Positions 24,201-39,200 of a stretch of 64,000 bases of DNA are shown here, one piece after another (the first letter of the stretch is position 1; the number at the start of each line of letters is the position of its first letter). The position numbers were made by a program, and so were the translations under genes. Location: NCBI RefSeq assembly GCF_964355755.1, contig NC_092680.1, forward strand, positions 193,001 to 257,000, read 5' to 3'. A model generated the notes under the pieces. The model was not told where the DNA came from and made no database searches. It saw nothing but the letters and a program-made list of their open reading frames with translations. This stretch comes from Antedon mediterranea. Taxonomy: Eukaryota; Echinodermata; Crinoidea; Comatulida; Antedonidae.

Positions 24201-27200
24201 CTGTATTAGTACTAGAGTAGTTGGTACTGATAGTGTACTCATTCTGATGGTGATAACAAATGCTTATATCTCTAGTACTGTATTAGTACTAGACTAGTTG
24301 GTACTGACAGTGTACTCATTCTGATGGTGATAACAAATGCGCAGCTTATATCTCTAGTACTGTATTAGTACTAGAGTAGTTGGTACTGATAGTGTACTCA
24401 TTCTGATGGTGGTAACGAATGCTTATATCTCTAGTACTGTATTAGTACTAGAGTAGTTGGTACTGATAGTGTACTCATTCTGATGGTGGTAACGAATGCT
24501 TATATCTCTAGTACTGTATTAGTACTAGAGTAGTTGGTACTGATAGTGTACTCATTCTGATGGTGATAACAAATGCTTATATCTCTAGTACTGTATTAGT
24601 ACTAGACTAGTTGGTACTGATAGTGTACTCATTCTGATGGTGGTAACGAATGCTTATATCTCTAGTACTGTATTAGTACTGATGATGTAATCAGTCTGAT
24701 GGTGGTTACTATGTGTTTTTTACTTTCCCACCAGACACACAAGGAATGTACTGTAGACTACATGAAAAGAGTTTTACTAGATGGGCTAGTGTTAAATTGA
24801 GGGCTAGTAAGTATTAAATTGAGGCCTTGTTGAGTTCCTAACATTTATATACAGTAGGAGTATTAAATGGTACCCTTTTAAAATCGTTATTTAAAAATTT
24901 TAACAATTAGACAATGAATCATAAAATTGTATGTTTCATTACACTGTCTACCTGCGTACACTTGAGATAGGTTGGAAATCTTTAATGGCTTCAGTTACTT
25001 TTATGACTAGAGAAACATTAAGCACTTAGAATATATATTTATGCATTATACAATTTTGGTTTTTAAATGTATGTATTACGTCAGTTAGGATTTTGAGCTC
25101 TCTGGCATGACATACAGTGCGTACTTGTTAGTTCAGCATTCTAGATTGTGTAGCTACAGATTATAATTATTTGTTTGAAAATGATATGTGGCCACAGCCA
25201 TGTGGATACAAAGTACATAAGGTTTTAGATGTTGATGATTTATGATTTCATCTCACACAGTAAGTATATTCTCGTCCATTCCTTTGTTTGCTTATGGTGC
25301 AATATGGATTGGTAATATAAGGCTATTATCAGTTCTCAAAAAAATATATAGATTTTATATACGAATATGTCTACTGATCTAAATTTAACCTAAATTGAGA
25401 ATTATTTTACATAGGCTAGCTAGGCTAGGGCCTTGTCGTCGCTGTTCTATAGTGACATTTTTCTTTGATTCCTATAGAAATCTACTGTAAAAATTTATGA
25501 ATGTTCTCTGAAATTTGTGGGAGGAATCTTCTATTTATCTAAGCATTAATAAAGTCATTAATATTTTTATTCAGTCAATGATGACAATAAATTGAATGTG
25601 TTGGTGAATTTGAATGAAATGTATGTGACCTTTAATTTGTTCTTGAATAAATCTTATCGCCCGTATTCTTAAACTGGACTTTAGTCATAGTTCGAAGTTC
25701 GACTTGGAAAAGTCGTAGTTCGAGCTATTACTTCAAATTCGATTAAAAAACGAAGTAGTCGAAGTTTGCAGTTCGACTTAATGAAGTCGAGCTTTTAGTC
25801 GAGTTGCACACGTCTGGGTAACAAAGGCTATACATTGGCCAATGACAAGAGAGTATTTGAGGAGCAGACAAAATTTTGCGCATTGATATCACTTTCCATT
25901 TTCTTACAACACTTTTTACGCATCAGGACTATACATGAAAAATAATTTTAATCGTTAATTATTAGAACAAGATCAGTATTAATTTAACAGTGAAGTACTT
26001 TTGATTAACAACAAACAAAATCTTCAAAATATATTTAGGAACCATGGCGGTACGGTAACTTTTATATTTTCTAGGCCCCCAACAAAGTATGATCGCAACG
26101 AACCACGCACTTCATAGCGTGACAAGAAAGCGCTAGGCCCACTAAACATTCCATCGCGTGGTGAATTTCCGCATCTGCCATTGTCGCTATGGCGTGACGT
26201 AGTTGAAGTCGGACTTGCGCGAAGAAAATTATGTAATTTGTATACAGTTGTAAATAAAGATAATTTTCATTATTATAACATATACCAATGTATATTTAAT
26301 TAAGCTTATATAAATATAGATATTTCATTCGTCAATATCTGGCCAATATAACAACTCAATGACTGTTACGTTTTTTATAAACATCGTTTAAAAACCATTT
26401 AGTCGACCATTTAGATCAAAATCCGTCTCGATTTAGTCGAGGTTGGCCTGATTTAGTCGGTGATTTAGTTGAAGTTCGGTTTATGAATTAAAATGACGTC
26501 ATTTTTTTAGTTTTAGCTCGAACTACGACTAAAGTCCGGTTTAAGAATACGGGCGTTATTCTTTTGTGTATAGATTAACATAATTTTATTTTAACAATAA
26601 CAATTTAATATATAAAAATCGTGAATTTTATAATATTCTCAAATACTTAATTTTTGTTTGTCAATTAACACTCGACGCTGCTTTCGTTGGCATAGAACAG
26701 ATGATGCCATTGCTATTGGATTTCATTTTTTTTCATATGGGAAAAAAGATTTTTTGATTTCTACACACAAAAAATGGGAATTACTATTGAACGATCATTA
26801 AATAGTAATACTATTAATACTCTTGCAAATACCTGTGACCCACAATTGTCCAATCAAATGAATTTATTTAGGTACCTGTGACCCACAATTGTCCAATCAA
26901 ATGAATTTATTTAGGTACCTGTGACCCACAATTGTCCAATCAAATGAATTTATTTAGGTACCTGTGACCCACAATTGTCCAATCAAATTAATTTATTTAG
27001 GTACCTGTGACCCACAATTGTCCAATCAAATGAATTTATTTAGGTGTGTTAAAAAATAAGCTAGTGGATAGTTCTTGATCATTACTGCCATTACAAGAAG
27101 TCATATTTATTTATTTGTCCATGAAAAGCAAATTTCTAGGAAAAAAAATATTAGTTTGGGTAACAATGATTGGATACACAATACACATAACTTTCAATCA

Positions 27201-30200
27201 TGTTATTATACATTTTAATATGATTCTTGTGAACATAAAATGAACTACTGTATAGTTGTATTAAAATGTCTATCTATCATCAGTTGGAGAAATAAATGCG
27301 GAAGAGGAAATCTACATAAAAGTCAATGATGCAGGGTCAAATAGAGGTCACATTGAGAGGATGAAGTGAACGACGATTGCTGTAACATGCAAATTGAAAA
27401 CTAATAATAATGTTTAATTTGCAGTAGTATCGTTAATAACCTATTCTAATTTGTCTTGCATTGTTTGAATTAATTATACAACATTCATTTTATCAAGTAG
27501 GTGCCCTTGATGATATTAATAATGATAATAATAATATTTATTCAAACACGAAAACTTGGCTCAACTAGCAGTTGTTTTTCTGCAAGGACGTGCATAAAAA
27601 AAAGATTAAAAATAAAACTGGCAGAGATATAATGTTTCCATTAATATACACATACCTTTACAAAGTTGTCATAATTTGTTTTTTAAATAAAGAAATGGTT
27701 TGGCAATTTTTAAGATCATCATTAATTTCATTTCACATTTTTGATAACATTACTGTTGAAGATTACATTGATATCCTGTTTTGAGAACTATATGTACACT
27801 GCGTATACTAAAAGGATAATTTGTTAATACTTGTAATGTACTGGTAGTTGTCGTATACAGTGTATTTAATTATGTATGCAGTGATTGTAAAAAAAAAAGA
27901 ATGATATTAAATGTTTTTATTGCAGTCTGTTTTTGTATGCATTGCCAGATGTTTTAAATTTAAATATTACTCTGTAAACTTGTATCATAACATATTTACT
28001 ACACATTTTAGAGCTTGTATAATTAAGTGAACTTTGCAGTATTTGTAAAGAATTGTGAAATTAAATTTGCCATTTCAAAGAGAATGTTGAATAAAATGGC
28101 AAGATTAATTGAGGGGGAGTAAAGCAACAGAGATTGTGCAAGAATTGATCAACATTTGTATTCACAAACAAGTTGGAAAGTTCATGTTTATGCCTACAAA
28201 TACAACAATCTTCAAGAAAGCAAAAACAGAGATTACATTTAAAAGAACATGAATAGTAAGATGGTTTGTGCAAATGTGCATTTTGCTATAAATTTGTTTC
28301 AGTATTCTTGATAAAAAATGTCCGTAGACTAGTAATACAGAAGATGGAAAATACTTTCATATACAATCCAGTGGCGTAATGGTTATAAGTGCTCACCAGG
28401 TAAGCCCAGGGGCCCAGAGATTAAGGGGCCTGGCTGAGCTTGTGCAGTATTATGTCACTGTATCTATTCCTACGTTAAATTACATTTGATTTTGTATCTA
28501 TCGATGTTTCTTGTGTCTATTCTTTATGGTGTTTAATGAAGCATACCAACATACCAGCGAAGATTGTTTACATTTTAGGCCTAAATTTACATGCTTTGGT
28601 GATATATCCTGTACACTATTCCATCTATGTGATAATCCACAAAAATAAACATCTATTTTTAAGTCACCAATGAGGACGATACAGTTTGAAATTAAACACC
28701 ATTTGAGTAAATTGAACCTAAACCCAACATGTATGAAGCACTGTCTCTGCAGTTGGCTTATATTAAGACATAATTATTGAGATGGATTTGTTTTATAAAG
28801 TATGTTACTTATTAAAGAAACAGAATTTGTTTTTTGATCAGGTTTGTATGTGCTATTGATATATACTGTAAACTGGTTTTTTTATTAATGAAAACTGTGG
28901 GATTTGTTTTGCCGTTTTTGTGTTATAAGCTACAGGTAATTGTGTAGCTATCTTTGCATTCATTATAAATGAGACGGAACAAAACTAGGTCCCAATGTCA
29001 TTTCTATTTTTTTACAACATAACAATATAGTTATTGCATCATTTTTTAACACTTTTCAATTATTGTATTTAAATAATTTTTTATTTTAAATAATTGTTTT
29101 TGTAGTCAAGCTCTTGGCAAGCGAAAGGACTTTGAAATAGACGTATTTTGTCGTGGACCTCTAACTGCAAGACGCCATCGTTCAGGGACAATAAGTGTTT
29201 CATATAATTTAAAGGAAAGCTATAGGTCAATCAGTATGTACGATTTTAAATTGATTGATTTGTAATTTAACATTAATTAACTTTTCAATTATTCTCATTC
29301 ATGATCCTAAATGACAGCATTGTTCTTGTCATTAATTACAATTGTATTCAGCTTATCAATACTGTGTATACAATATTGAAAACAAGTTTAAGGTGATTTT
29401 TAAAATGTTTTTTTAAATATTTATTGTCATTTAAACAAAGTGGTAAAAATGAAATTGTGATTTGGTTGAATATATTGTTCTGAAACAACATATTTTGTCA
29501 AATAATTAGTCATAAAATTGGCACTAAGCACATAATAACATGGTTACATATATACAATCTAACAAAATACAAAATTGATTGAATTCATTGAAACTTATTG
29601 TATATTAAATATACTTTTAAAAAACATATTTTATTTTTTTAATGTACAGTAGTAGTACAATAATTTATAAAATTATTCTAAAACAATACTATTTTTAAAT
29701 AGAAATAAGTTTAATATAAAAAATATGTCCTAAAATAGATTTGGGTTGAATGAAAATGGATTTAAGTATCACTTACAGTCACTGTGTTAGTCCTTGATCT
29801 TTCAGTTGAAACCTTCCTTAGGTAATTCTGACCACATTTTAATAGACTGCTGTTAAGACTCCACTAATAACATCCTATATTTAGCTTAGGAACAAAATTC
29901 AACACTCCACCAAGCAATGAAGAATTAGGCTTAAAACTACAACTAGGCCACTGTTTATTGTACTGTGACTGCTGTCCGCATTTAATAATTATACCTGTCC
30001 TATTTTTGTCCTATTTTTAAAAGATCATGTCATTGTTTCGTTAAGCTTCAGTTCAAATGAATGTCTTGTTTTCTTACCGTAGTTTTCCTATTGTTAAAAT
30101 TTCTATCTTAGAATTTAATGAGTTCACAATCACATATCAAAATATTTCTTGTAATCATTAGATTAAAACCCAAGAGACATTTAAATAATGTGCAGCAGTA

Positions 30201-33200
30201 TGGCATAATGGATAGATATACACAGTTTATGAATATTACTGTAGGACAGGACCCAACTAACAGCAAAAAGAATTTCGCCAGTAACAGGAGGGTTAATATA
30301 CAAAAACCTAAATAATATACATTATAATTAGCTGCCCACTCCCTTACATATTAGTATACTTGGCTTCCTTAGACCATCCATTTTATGTCCATAAAGTCAA
30401 CAACACATTGACTGGAAATTCAAATGGGTGATTAGGAACATAAGACAATATGGTATTCATATATTCTTGAAATACTATTGTTTCAAGAGCTTTTTAGTTT
30501 TCAGTTATTATTGATTAATTGTTAATAATTACCAATTAATATTAATGAAGTTAGTCCATGATGCTCTCATTAGTAATTATAGGTATGGAGTATTTAGTGA
30601 TATTTCACCAAGCATGAATTTGTCTTTCTTTCAAAATGAATAATTAAAATAAGTAGTAGTAATGGAGATGAAGATTTAACCCCGAAGCTGATCAACAATA
30701 CGATTTACCAAGACATGAAGTAAAATAGTTAAAAATAAAAAGAATTTATAATATAAACAATAATAAAGAAAAACAAATGATAAAATAAAGATTTCTTTTC
30801 AATAAAGTTTATGCACCTACACAGCTTAATTTGTACCCACCCGAATAAAGTATCTTCTCCATACTATTTAAAAATCTTCTTACCCATTACTTTTTTTAAA
30901 CAAAATATGATGCACAAATTTCACTACATGAATGCAAATATCACTACATAACATCTGAACACAGATTTAACTAATAAATACCATTGAGGAAAAAATATTA
31001 TTTATTCCTCCATGTACATACATCATTCATCTGAACACATATTTAACTAATAAATACCATTGAGGAAAAAATATTATTTATTCCTCCATGTACATACATC
31101 ATTCATCTGAACACATATTTAACTAATAAATACCATTGAGGAAAAAATATTATTTATTCCTCCATGTACATACATCATTCATCTGAACACATATTTAACT
31201 AAATTCAATACCATGTGAGCACAAACTTTTTATTGTTAAACAGAATAGCATCTTACACTTGCTCACATTTGCTTAAGGTGTACTGAGATTTAAACAGAAT
31301 AGCATCTTACACTTGCTCACATTTGCTTAAGGTGTACTGAGATTTTCAAGTATTTATTATGATAGAAAGCAAATTTTGAAAAAGAATAAACATTTTATAA
31401 ATCCCACTTGCATTTTAAACAACTTAAATGTGACAGTTATACTGGTACTATGGAATTCACAACATTCAATTTCATTTCCTAAACATTTCCTCACAATGGT
31501 TAAAACCATCATTACTTATTTATTTAATTTCAACTGACATGTTCAGATAATATAGCAGCTCTAGTACAAGTTACAGAGTATTTCAATTGAGCACAGGTTT
31601 ACATGCAGATCATGAAAAGTATCACAAAAGTAGTCAGTAAATCTGCTTTAATTGAGCAACTGTATTTTAATTACATACTTCAAAGCAAGTTCAATTCTAG
31701 TTTATAGCACTACTGTCTATCGGTATGTGTGAACGTGCCTAAAGGCAAAAATAGACAAGATGATGTTGGAGCCAACTTGAACCGGCATTTATAAGCAGTC
31801 AATGTTGTCAGATAAAATTAAAATCTCTTGTGCCATATTGTTAATGTTACTGTCTGCATAAACTATGGACTCTTTCTTCTTCATATTGAACAAAGGATGA
31901 TCTAGAACCTTGTTATCAATCAATAAACATTTATTAAACAATGAACACTTATTAAACAATGAACACAAATAATATGAAATGAAACAGTTAACAAATATGG
32001 GTTATATATGTAATGAACAAATCTTTGTCACAACATTACAAAAATATAATTTTATTGTACTACTACTACTGTACATATTTCAATTTGGACACCATTTTAT
32101 ATTCATTTATTTTCCAGAAAGACATAATATTGAATACACAAAGATATGTCAGTAAACCAGTTTGGTGGATTGTAAAAAAGTGATAACAACAATGTGTGAA
32201 TACTCTTCTTGTGGTACAGACAAATTAAAAAAGAAAAACAAAGTTTATATTAAGATTTTTCTCAAATTTCATTCTGTACACATTTCAGGCCTTATGGGAG
32301 ATTGAATCCCAACTCTTAGCTAATCGGTAACTAACAGCTAGCAGTCTTAGCTCAATATTCCAAATGCTATAGTGTTTTTATTTTTCAAAATTATTTTTGT
32401 TTTTGCTATAATTGCATTAAATTGATTTTATTTTTAGATGAACAAATTCAGATGTTGCAAGAAGTGTTAACCTTTACACGCGTAGAAGACCCACCTCAAC
32501 AAAAGGTTATCATGCACCATCACAGGGCACAGGGCAATTCACTCGGTAGGTACTTAATTTATTAAGTATGCCAGGGTAATAAGTAATAAATTAAATAGCC
32601 ATGTATTGTAATAAACGCCATTGATATAATGGGTAAATATTAAATTGGCAGGCACACAAAATGGGTACATTCTGTAACAGTAAGATCCTTTGCTGGTCTA
32701 ATATCAATTTCATTCATTCTACTTCAAGTTAAGCCATATTTATACGCACTAGTATTAACTCTATTTTATGCACACTTAAACTGTTCTGAATCTGCGATAA
32801 GTGCTTGTGTGATCAGTTAACTCTGTTATGCCTCCGTGTCGTTAACACGGTTGTAACTCTAATAAGTTTCGATACAACTGCACAGTAAAGATAAAACGCA
32901 ATGTTAATCTGTAAATCCATAATTTAACTTAACTCTGTTATTAGAGAAAGAGTTTTTAAACATAGCTTTAAACATTTTTATTAGGATATGGTATTCATCA
33001 AGAGGAAGAAGAAGACGAAGAAGAAGATGATGAGGAGTTTGTTGAATGTTTAGATAGGACACCAACACAAAATCTATCAAATAATGTACTACGTAAGCAG
33101 TTTGTCATTTTATATACGCCCTTCCATGTCATTGTACTTCGTATACAATTATGTCCGAGTAGGGCAAACATCCCACCAATTAATCACTATTATATTTTTT

Positions 33201-36200
33201 TTTCATTTATTTCATTTGGTAAAATTGTTTATTATCATTGATTGTTATCATTATCTTCATTTTCATTATCATTGTTTTCTTTCATTTTCATTATCATTGT
33301 TTTCTCTTCATTTTCATTATCATTGTTTTCTTTTAATTATCATTGTTTTCTCTTTATTTTCATTGTCATTGTTTTCTCTTTATTTTCATTATCATTGTTT
33401 TCTCTTTATTTTTCATTATCATTGTTTTCCCTTTATTTTCATTGTCATTGTTTTCTCTTTATCTTCATTATCATTGTTTTCTCTTTATTTTCATTATCAT
33501 TGTTTTCCCTTCATTTTCATTATCATTGTTTTCCCTTTATTTTCATTATCATTGTTTTCCCTTCATTTTCATTATCATTGTTTTCCCTTCATTTTCATTA
33601 TCATTGTTTTCTCTTTATTTTCATTGTCATTGTTTTCTCTTTATTTTCATTATCATTGTTTTCTCTTCATTTTCATTATCATTGTTTTCCCTTCATTTTC
33701 ATTGTCATTGTTTTCTCTTTATTTTTCATTATCATTGTTTTCCCTTTATTTTCATTGTCATTGTTTTCTCTTTATTTTCATTATCATTGTTTTCTCTTTA
33801 TTTTCATTATCATTGTTTTCCCTTCATTTTCATTGTCATTGTTTTCCCTTCATTTTCATTGTCATTGTTTTCATCTATTTCAGACTTATTTGTTGTCCTT
33901 TGCTATTAAATTATCATTTATTATTTACAGAAGCCAGTATGCAGAAACTACAACAGATTACCAGTCAAGTACAGGATTTTCAGGATAGTAACAGACAAGA
34001 ACTAATGGGTCAGGTAAGGGTTCATAGTGACAGATACACACTTCAACCTCTTCTCATATCTATTCTTTCCTCTTCCTTCTCACATTTCTCCTTTACTTGC
34101 TTCTTAAATTGCGTGTCATGTAAAATGTCAAGATGAAGGAATCTTAGGGAAAACCTTTAAGGTTTTTGTTAAAGCAGATGCAGATACTCACCAATTTTCT
34201 ACACTTTCTTAACAAAATCCCCCTGATCTAGTTCATACAGGATTTGATACTCACCAATGTTCTACACTTTCTTAACAAAATCCCCCTGATCTAGTTCATA
34301 CAGGATTTGATACTCACCAATGTTCTACACTTTCTTAACAAAAACCCCCTGATCTAGTTCATACAGGATTTGATACTCACCAATGTTCTACACTTTCTTA
34401 ACAAAAACCCCCTGACCTGGTTCATACAGGATTTGAACCTAGGCATTTTAGTTGGGAAGTTGAATGACCACATTCAATGACTATTCAACTCCACACTCAA
34501 GCTATTCAACTCCACACCTTCATATTTTAATAATTAATCTAACCACAGAGCTCATTCGTCATCATTTCCTGTATTAGAGACATCAAAACGATCATAAAAT
34601 ATATTTTTCTGCATTAGGCATCAAGGAGGGAGAATTTGTCAAGATTTAGCTGTTCTTGTCCATCTTTGGTAGATAAAGATGGACAATCAAACTCAGGTTG
34701 GTTTTCTTCATTTATGTTTTATGTATACTTATTCATTTAGATATGCTACCAAATATTATCTCATGAAAGTCGAGGTATCATCTATAATAGTTTAATTGAC
34801 ATTAATATAGCTATTTTCATAGTTCTAAGCTAACTATCGAAGAAACAAACCAATCTTAAAATAGATTTCTATAATATTCTCATAAAAATTAGGTATTAGA
34901 TGATAATCTATAATACTAATATTTATCATTTTATTTATTTTGTAAACAAAATAAAATGTTAAAACATTTAATTCAAGTTATGAAACCAGCTGTCTCCTTG
35001 AGGGCCATTGCCTCATTTAACGAGGAAGATGAAGATGATTCGGCTGAATCCGAGGGATGCACAGAACAAACCGAAAGCAATAGGAATGACATAAACCGGT
35101 CTATCAGTGAACCAAGTGCGCATCGCAAGTCATCATTAAGCTCCGGAGAAGAAGAGCATTATATTAAACCTTCATTTAAACCTGGTCGATCTTCCAATCG
35201 TAATCAACGACACAATGAAGTATTAGTTTCAAGAAGGTTAGTTTTTTTTTCATGAAACCAGGAAAAAGTTGGGGGATTTGGTATGCATTCTCTGAGTGCC
35301 TTTTAGTTGATATTGAGTGTGCAGGGTATGATGGGAAATATAATGTGAAGCATTACTGCAATCATTGCATTATAAATATCCAAATCTTAAATTCAAAGAT
35401 TAGTCAAATTATCCTTGTAAAAAACAAATTAATATTGTCATTACACTTAACATGTTGATATTATGTTCAGAATATGGATACTTTCCTATCACACCCTTTA
35501 CATGCAATTTATCATTGAAAATATGTACGAATAAAATATATATCATTGATTATATATATGGGAGTGTAATTGAGTTTAGATGTCATAGCCCAAGGTCATC
35601 TATCCACACTGCCATTTACCTTGAAGGTTCTATTTGTAATTCTAAATGGTGATACTATACTAAATTAGATATTTAAGCAACACCTACATTAAAATAAATA
35701 AATTAGCATATTTTATGTATGGCAAATGAATATTCCAACATAATCCCATTCAATCTAATTCATAATCATAATCACTGTAGTAATTAATATTAATATGTTA
35801 AGTTATAACTTCCTCTGTTTTAATACACAAATGACTATATCTTCCTCTCTCAATCTACGCTTACATAGCGCCAACTGTAGTTTATAAAATAATAATTTAT
35901 GAAAGTTGTAATACTAATTAGATTTTGTAGTATGGTGATGAAGTTTGAGCTTCTTTGTAAGTTTTATGTCATATTTCCTAAGCACACTCAAATCTGTTTC
36001 CTCCAGACATACACGTTGTGCTATAGCATTGGAAGAATTGCTGCTGTCAGATTAAAATAGTCTGACCTATCAAAAGTTCTTTTCACTAACTTTTTTATTA
36101 GTGTGAAAGAAAACAGTTTGTTGGAAGCATTTACTTGTTTGGATTATCAATGGAGATACTTTACTGAGCTTGCAGACGACTTTAAAAAAAAAAATTTTGT

Positions 36201-39200
36201 GATTGAAGTCTTACTTAAAATATGATAACTGTAAAAGGAAAAGGCAGACGAGGCTTTTTTCTGTAGATATTCAGCCTTGCTTTCTCTGTGTATGATGGGC
36301 AAAAAAATGAAAATTTGTTTGTGTATATTGATTTGACAGTGATTGTCAAAAGGAATAGATATGCTCATTTATGCAATGGATACTAACTGTGCTGCTGTGT
36401 CTTAAATCTACTTACATTCAGAATTATGTAAACTTGTGTTCACACACAATAATCAAGATGCCTATTTTAATGCGTAATATTTTTGCAAGGAAGATAATCC
36501 CTGTTCACACATCAAACTTTTATATTGATAGTAAAAGTCTGGGTCACCTAGCAGATGGACAACTTAGTGACGATGAGTTCCAGGATGCAAACGACCGGAC
36601 ACCTTCTTCAAAATCTTTACATTCACAATCAAATGGACAAACGCAAAGTAAGACACTTTATTTGTATTTCTGATTCCTTAGAAATTTTACAAACAAATAA
36701 TATATGAAGTTTAAAAGTTATTTCTAAGTTTATAGTACATTACATTAGAATTGAAATATTAAGTAGACATTTTTTGAATGTCTACTTATAATACTAGTAG
36801 TAATAACACTACCATTCTATTGAATGTCTACTTATAATACTAGTAGTAATAACACTACCATTCTATTGAATGTCTACTTATAATACTAGTAGTAATAACA
36901 CTACCATTCTATTGAATGTCTACTTATAATACTAGTAGTAATAACCCTACCATTCTATTGAATGTCTACTTATAATACTAGTAGTAATAACACTACCATT
37001 CTATTGAATGTCTACTTATAATACTAGTAGTAATAACACTACCATTCTATTGAATGTCTACTTATAATACTAGTAGTAATAACACTACCATTCTATTGAA
37101 TGTCTACTTATAATACTAGTAGTAATAACACTACCATTCTATTGAATGTCTACTTATAATACTAGTAGTAATAACCCTACCATTCTATTGAATGTCTACT
37201 TATAATACTAGTAGTAATAACCCTACCATTCTATTGAATGTCTACTTATAATACTAGTAGTAATAACACTACCATTCTATTGAATGTCTACTTATAATAC
37301 TAGTAGTAATAACACTACCATTCTATTGAATGTCTACTTATAATACTAGTAGTAATAACACTACCATTCTATTGAATGTCTACTTATAATACTAGTAGTA
37401 ATAACCCTACCATTCTATTGAATGTCTACTTATAATACTAGTAGTAATAACCCTACCATTCTATTGAATGTCTACTTATAATACTAGTAGTAATAACACT
37501 ACCATTCTATTGAATGTCTACTTATAATACTAGTAGTAATAACACTAGCATTCTAAATCATATTCATTATCAAAATGATACAGTTAAAATTTTAGAAAAT
37601 ATATCCTGTTTGTTCTCTAAACAATGGTGTTTAAAAGTACAGTATGTAAACTTTTAAACCATTTGGCCGAGCCACAAAAGTTTACATTTAACTATTAAAA
37701 ACCATTTGGCCGAGCCACAAAAGTTTACATTTAACTATTAAAAACATTTGTAACATGTATAGTAAACAGAAAAGATGGTGAACGATTAAAATGTCTCTAG
37801 TTTCTGGGCATTTTGGGTTTGAGCAAGCTAACTCAATTAAAAATTTAATTTTTTTTTATTTACCGGAAAAATTGAGTATGAATATTTGATGATAATTAAG
37901 AGAAACAGTTACATCCTAATAAAATAAAATCAACATATCACATAACACTGTTAAAAGCCACACATTTAACATTATTTGGCACAACATTTGGAAATATTTG
38001 CCAAAAAAATAATGTCTTCAACTCTTGTACAAAATGAAACTGAAATATACATTGGATTTTGCATTATGTCAAAATTACGAGAACCTAATTAACTAGGATG
38101 GCATAAAATAGCAATTTGAAAGATAGATTTAATTAATGTGTTAATGAAGGAAGTCGCCTAATTTACGATATATTTTAGAATCTTTCATTTTCATATGTGG
38201 TGTACTACCCACACCATATGTACTTTAGTTCATTTTACGTTGATTGTATTGAGTCCAGTGTTTTAGTTCATTTTACGTTGATTGTATTGAGTCCAGTGTT
38301 TTAGTTCATTTTACGTTGATTGTATTGAGTCCAGTGTTTTAGTTAAATGTTAGACAATTGCTCCCTCCATGCACAATGACAATTCAGTGATGAATGTTGG
38401 TAATAAACACGTTTTCACCGAAATGAAAAATACAGACCAACAATTCTCAACATGACAAAATATACAAAAATATCTATCATAGCAAGTAACTATTGAAATT
38501 AAAATAATGAAGTATTCGTTTAAAAAAAATCTAAAAATGCATATAAAATTAAGATTAAGTTACTGTTTAATTATTGTTTTTAATTGTCATTGTTATTTCT
38601 TAGAAAATGATTGTTATTGAAATTGTTATAATTCTTTTAGATCAGTAATTACAAATACCTTTTTTAATTATTAAATTAAGTTATTTTTATTCTAAAGTTT
38701 ATTTAATATTTTGATATTGATCAAATGTAAATAAACAAACATCAACTAATAAACAAGCATTAATAATTGAATACAGCTAATGATGTATATTTAAGTAAAA
38801 ATAATTATAATAAATCAATGTAAACATTAAAGCCATGACATTTCTAAATAATTTCTAATAATAATTGGTTAATGAAAACACTGCAAATATCAAAATAGTT
38901 AACTGTTTGCATTATTACATCAGCAAGTTGTTGCCAATTATCTTAGTGGAATAAGTAAAAATAAATTTATAATCCATTTTGATTTCACTTTTGTTGCTAA
39001 TTTCCCATTTATATTTAGTATTGATAAATATTGTTTATACTGTAGTGAATCTTATGCAGCTTAATATGATAATTTATTTTAAAAACTGCGTTAATAACAT
39101 TTTGAAGTATAAATCAGTCTTTGGTGAATTATATCCTAGTATAATATATGTCATTTTTAAGTATAAATCAGTCTTTGGTGAATTATATTAACTAGTATAA

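Larger units (their letters stand above)
18713..29105 (+). other. RhoGEF intron 5 (10.4 kb, second-longest intron)
   Basis: It contains a degenerate 26-bp array (19316-19446), a hairpin element (19889-20016), a 30-bp duplication (21983-22040), a 25-bp array (22763-23106), a 77-bp array (23571-24708), a TIR element (25658-26555) and a 43-bp array (26828-27044). No coding signal was seen in 20300-21970 or 27050-29100. Confidence 0.8.
29234..32437 (+). other. RhoGEF intron 6 (3.2 kb)
   Basis: It holds a 76-bp array (30952-31202) and a 54-bp duplication (31237-31344). The rest is AT-rich, with no RNA gene or coding signal that I can see. Confidence 0.75.

Noticed and set aside
28370-28450. tRNA-like A-box word (GTGGCGTAATGGTTATAAGTG)
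   Set aside because: No matching T arm or acceptor stem follows within tRNA distance.
33084-34136. 350-codon Ser/Phe-rich plus-strand frame
   Set aside because: It reads through the polypyrimidine minisatellite in intron 8. Only 33931-34013 of it is a real exon.
36774-37555. Regular direct repeats resembling a CRISPR array
   Set aside because: The units are contiguous with no unique spacers, and the DNA is eukaryotic.
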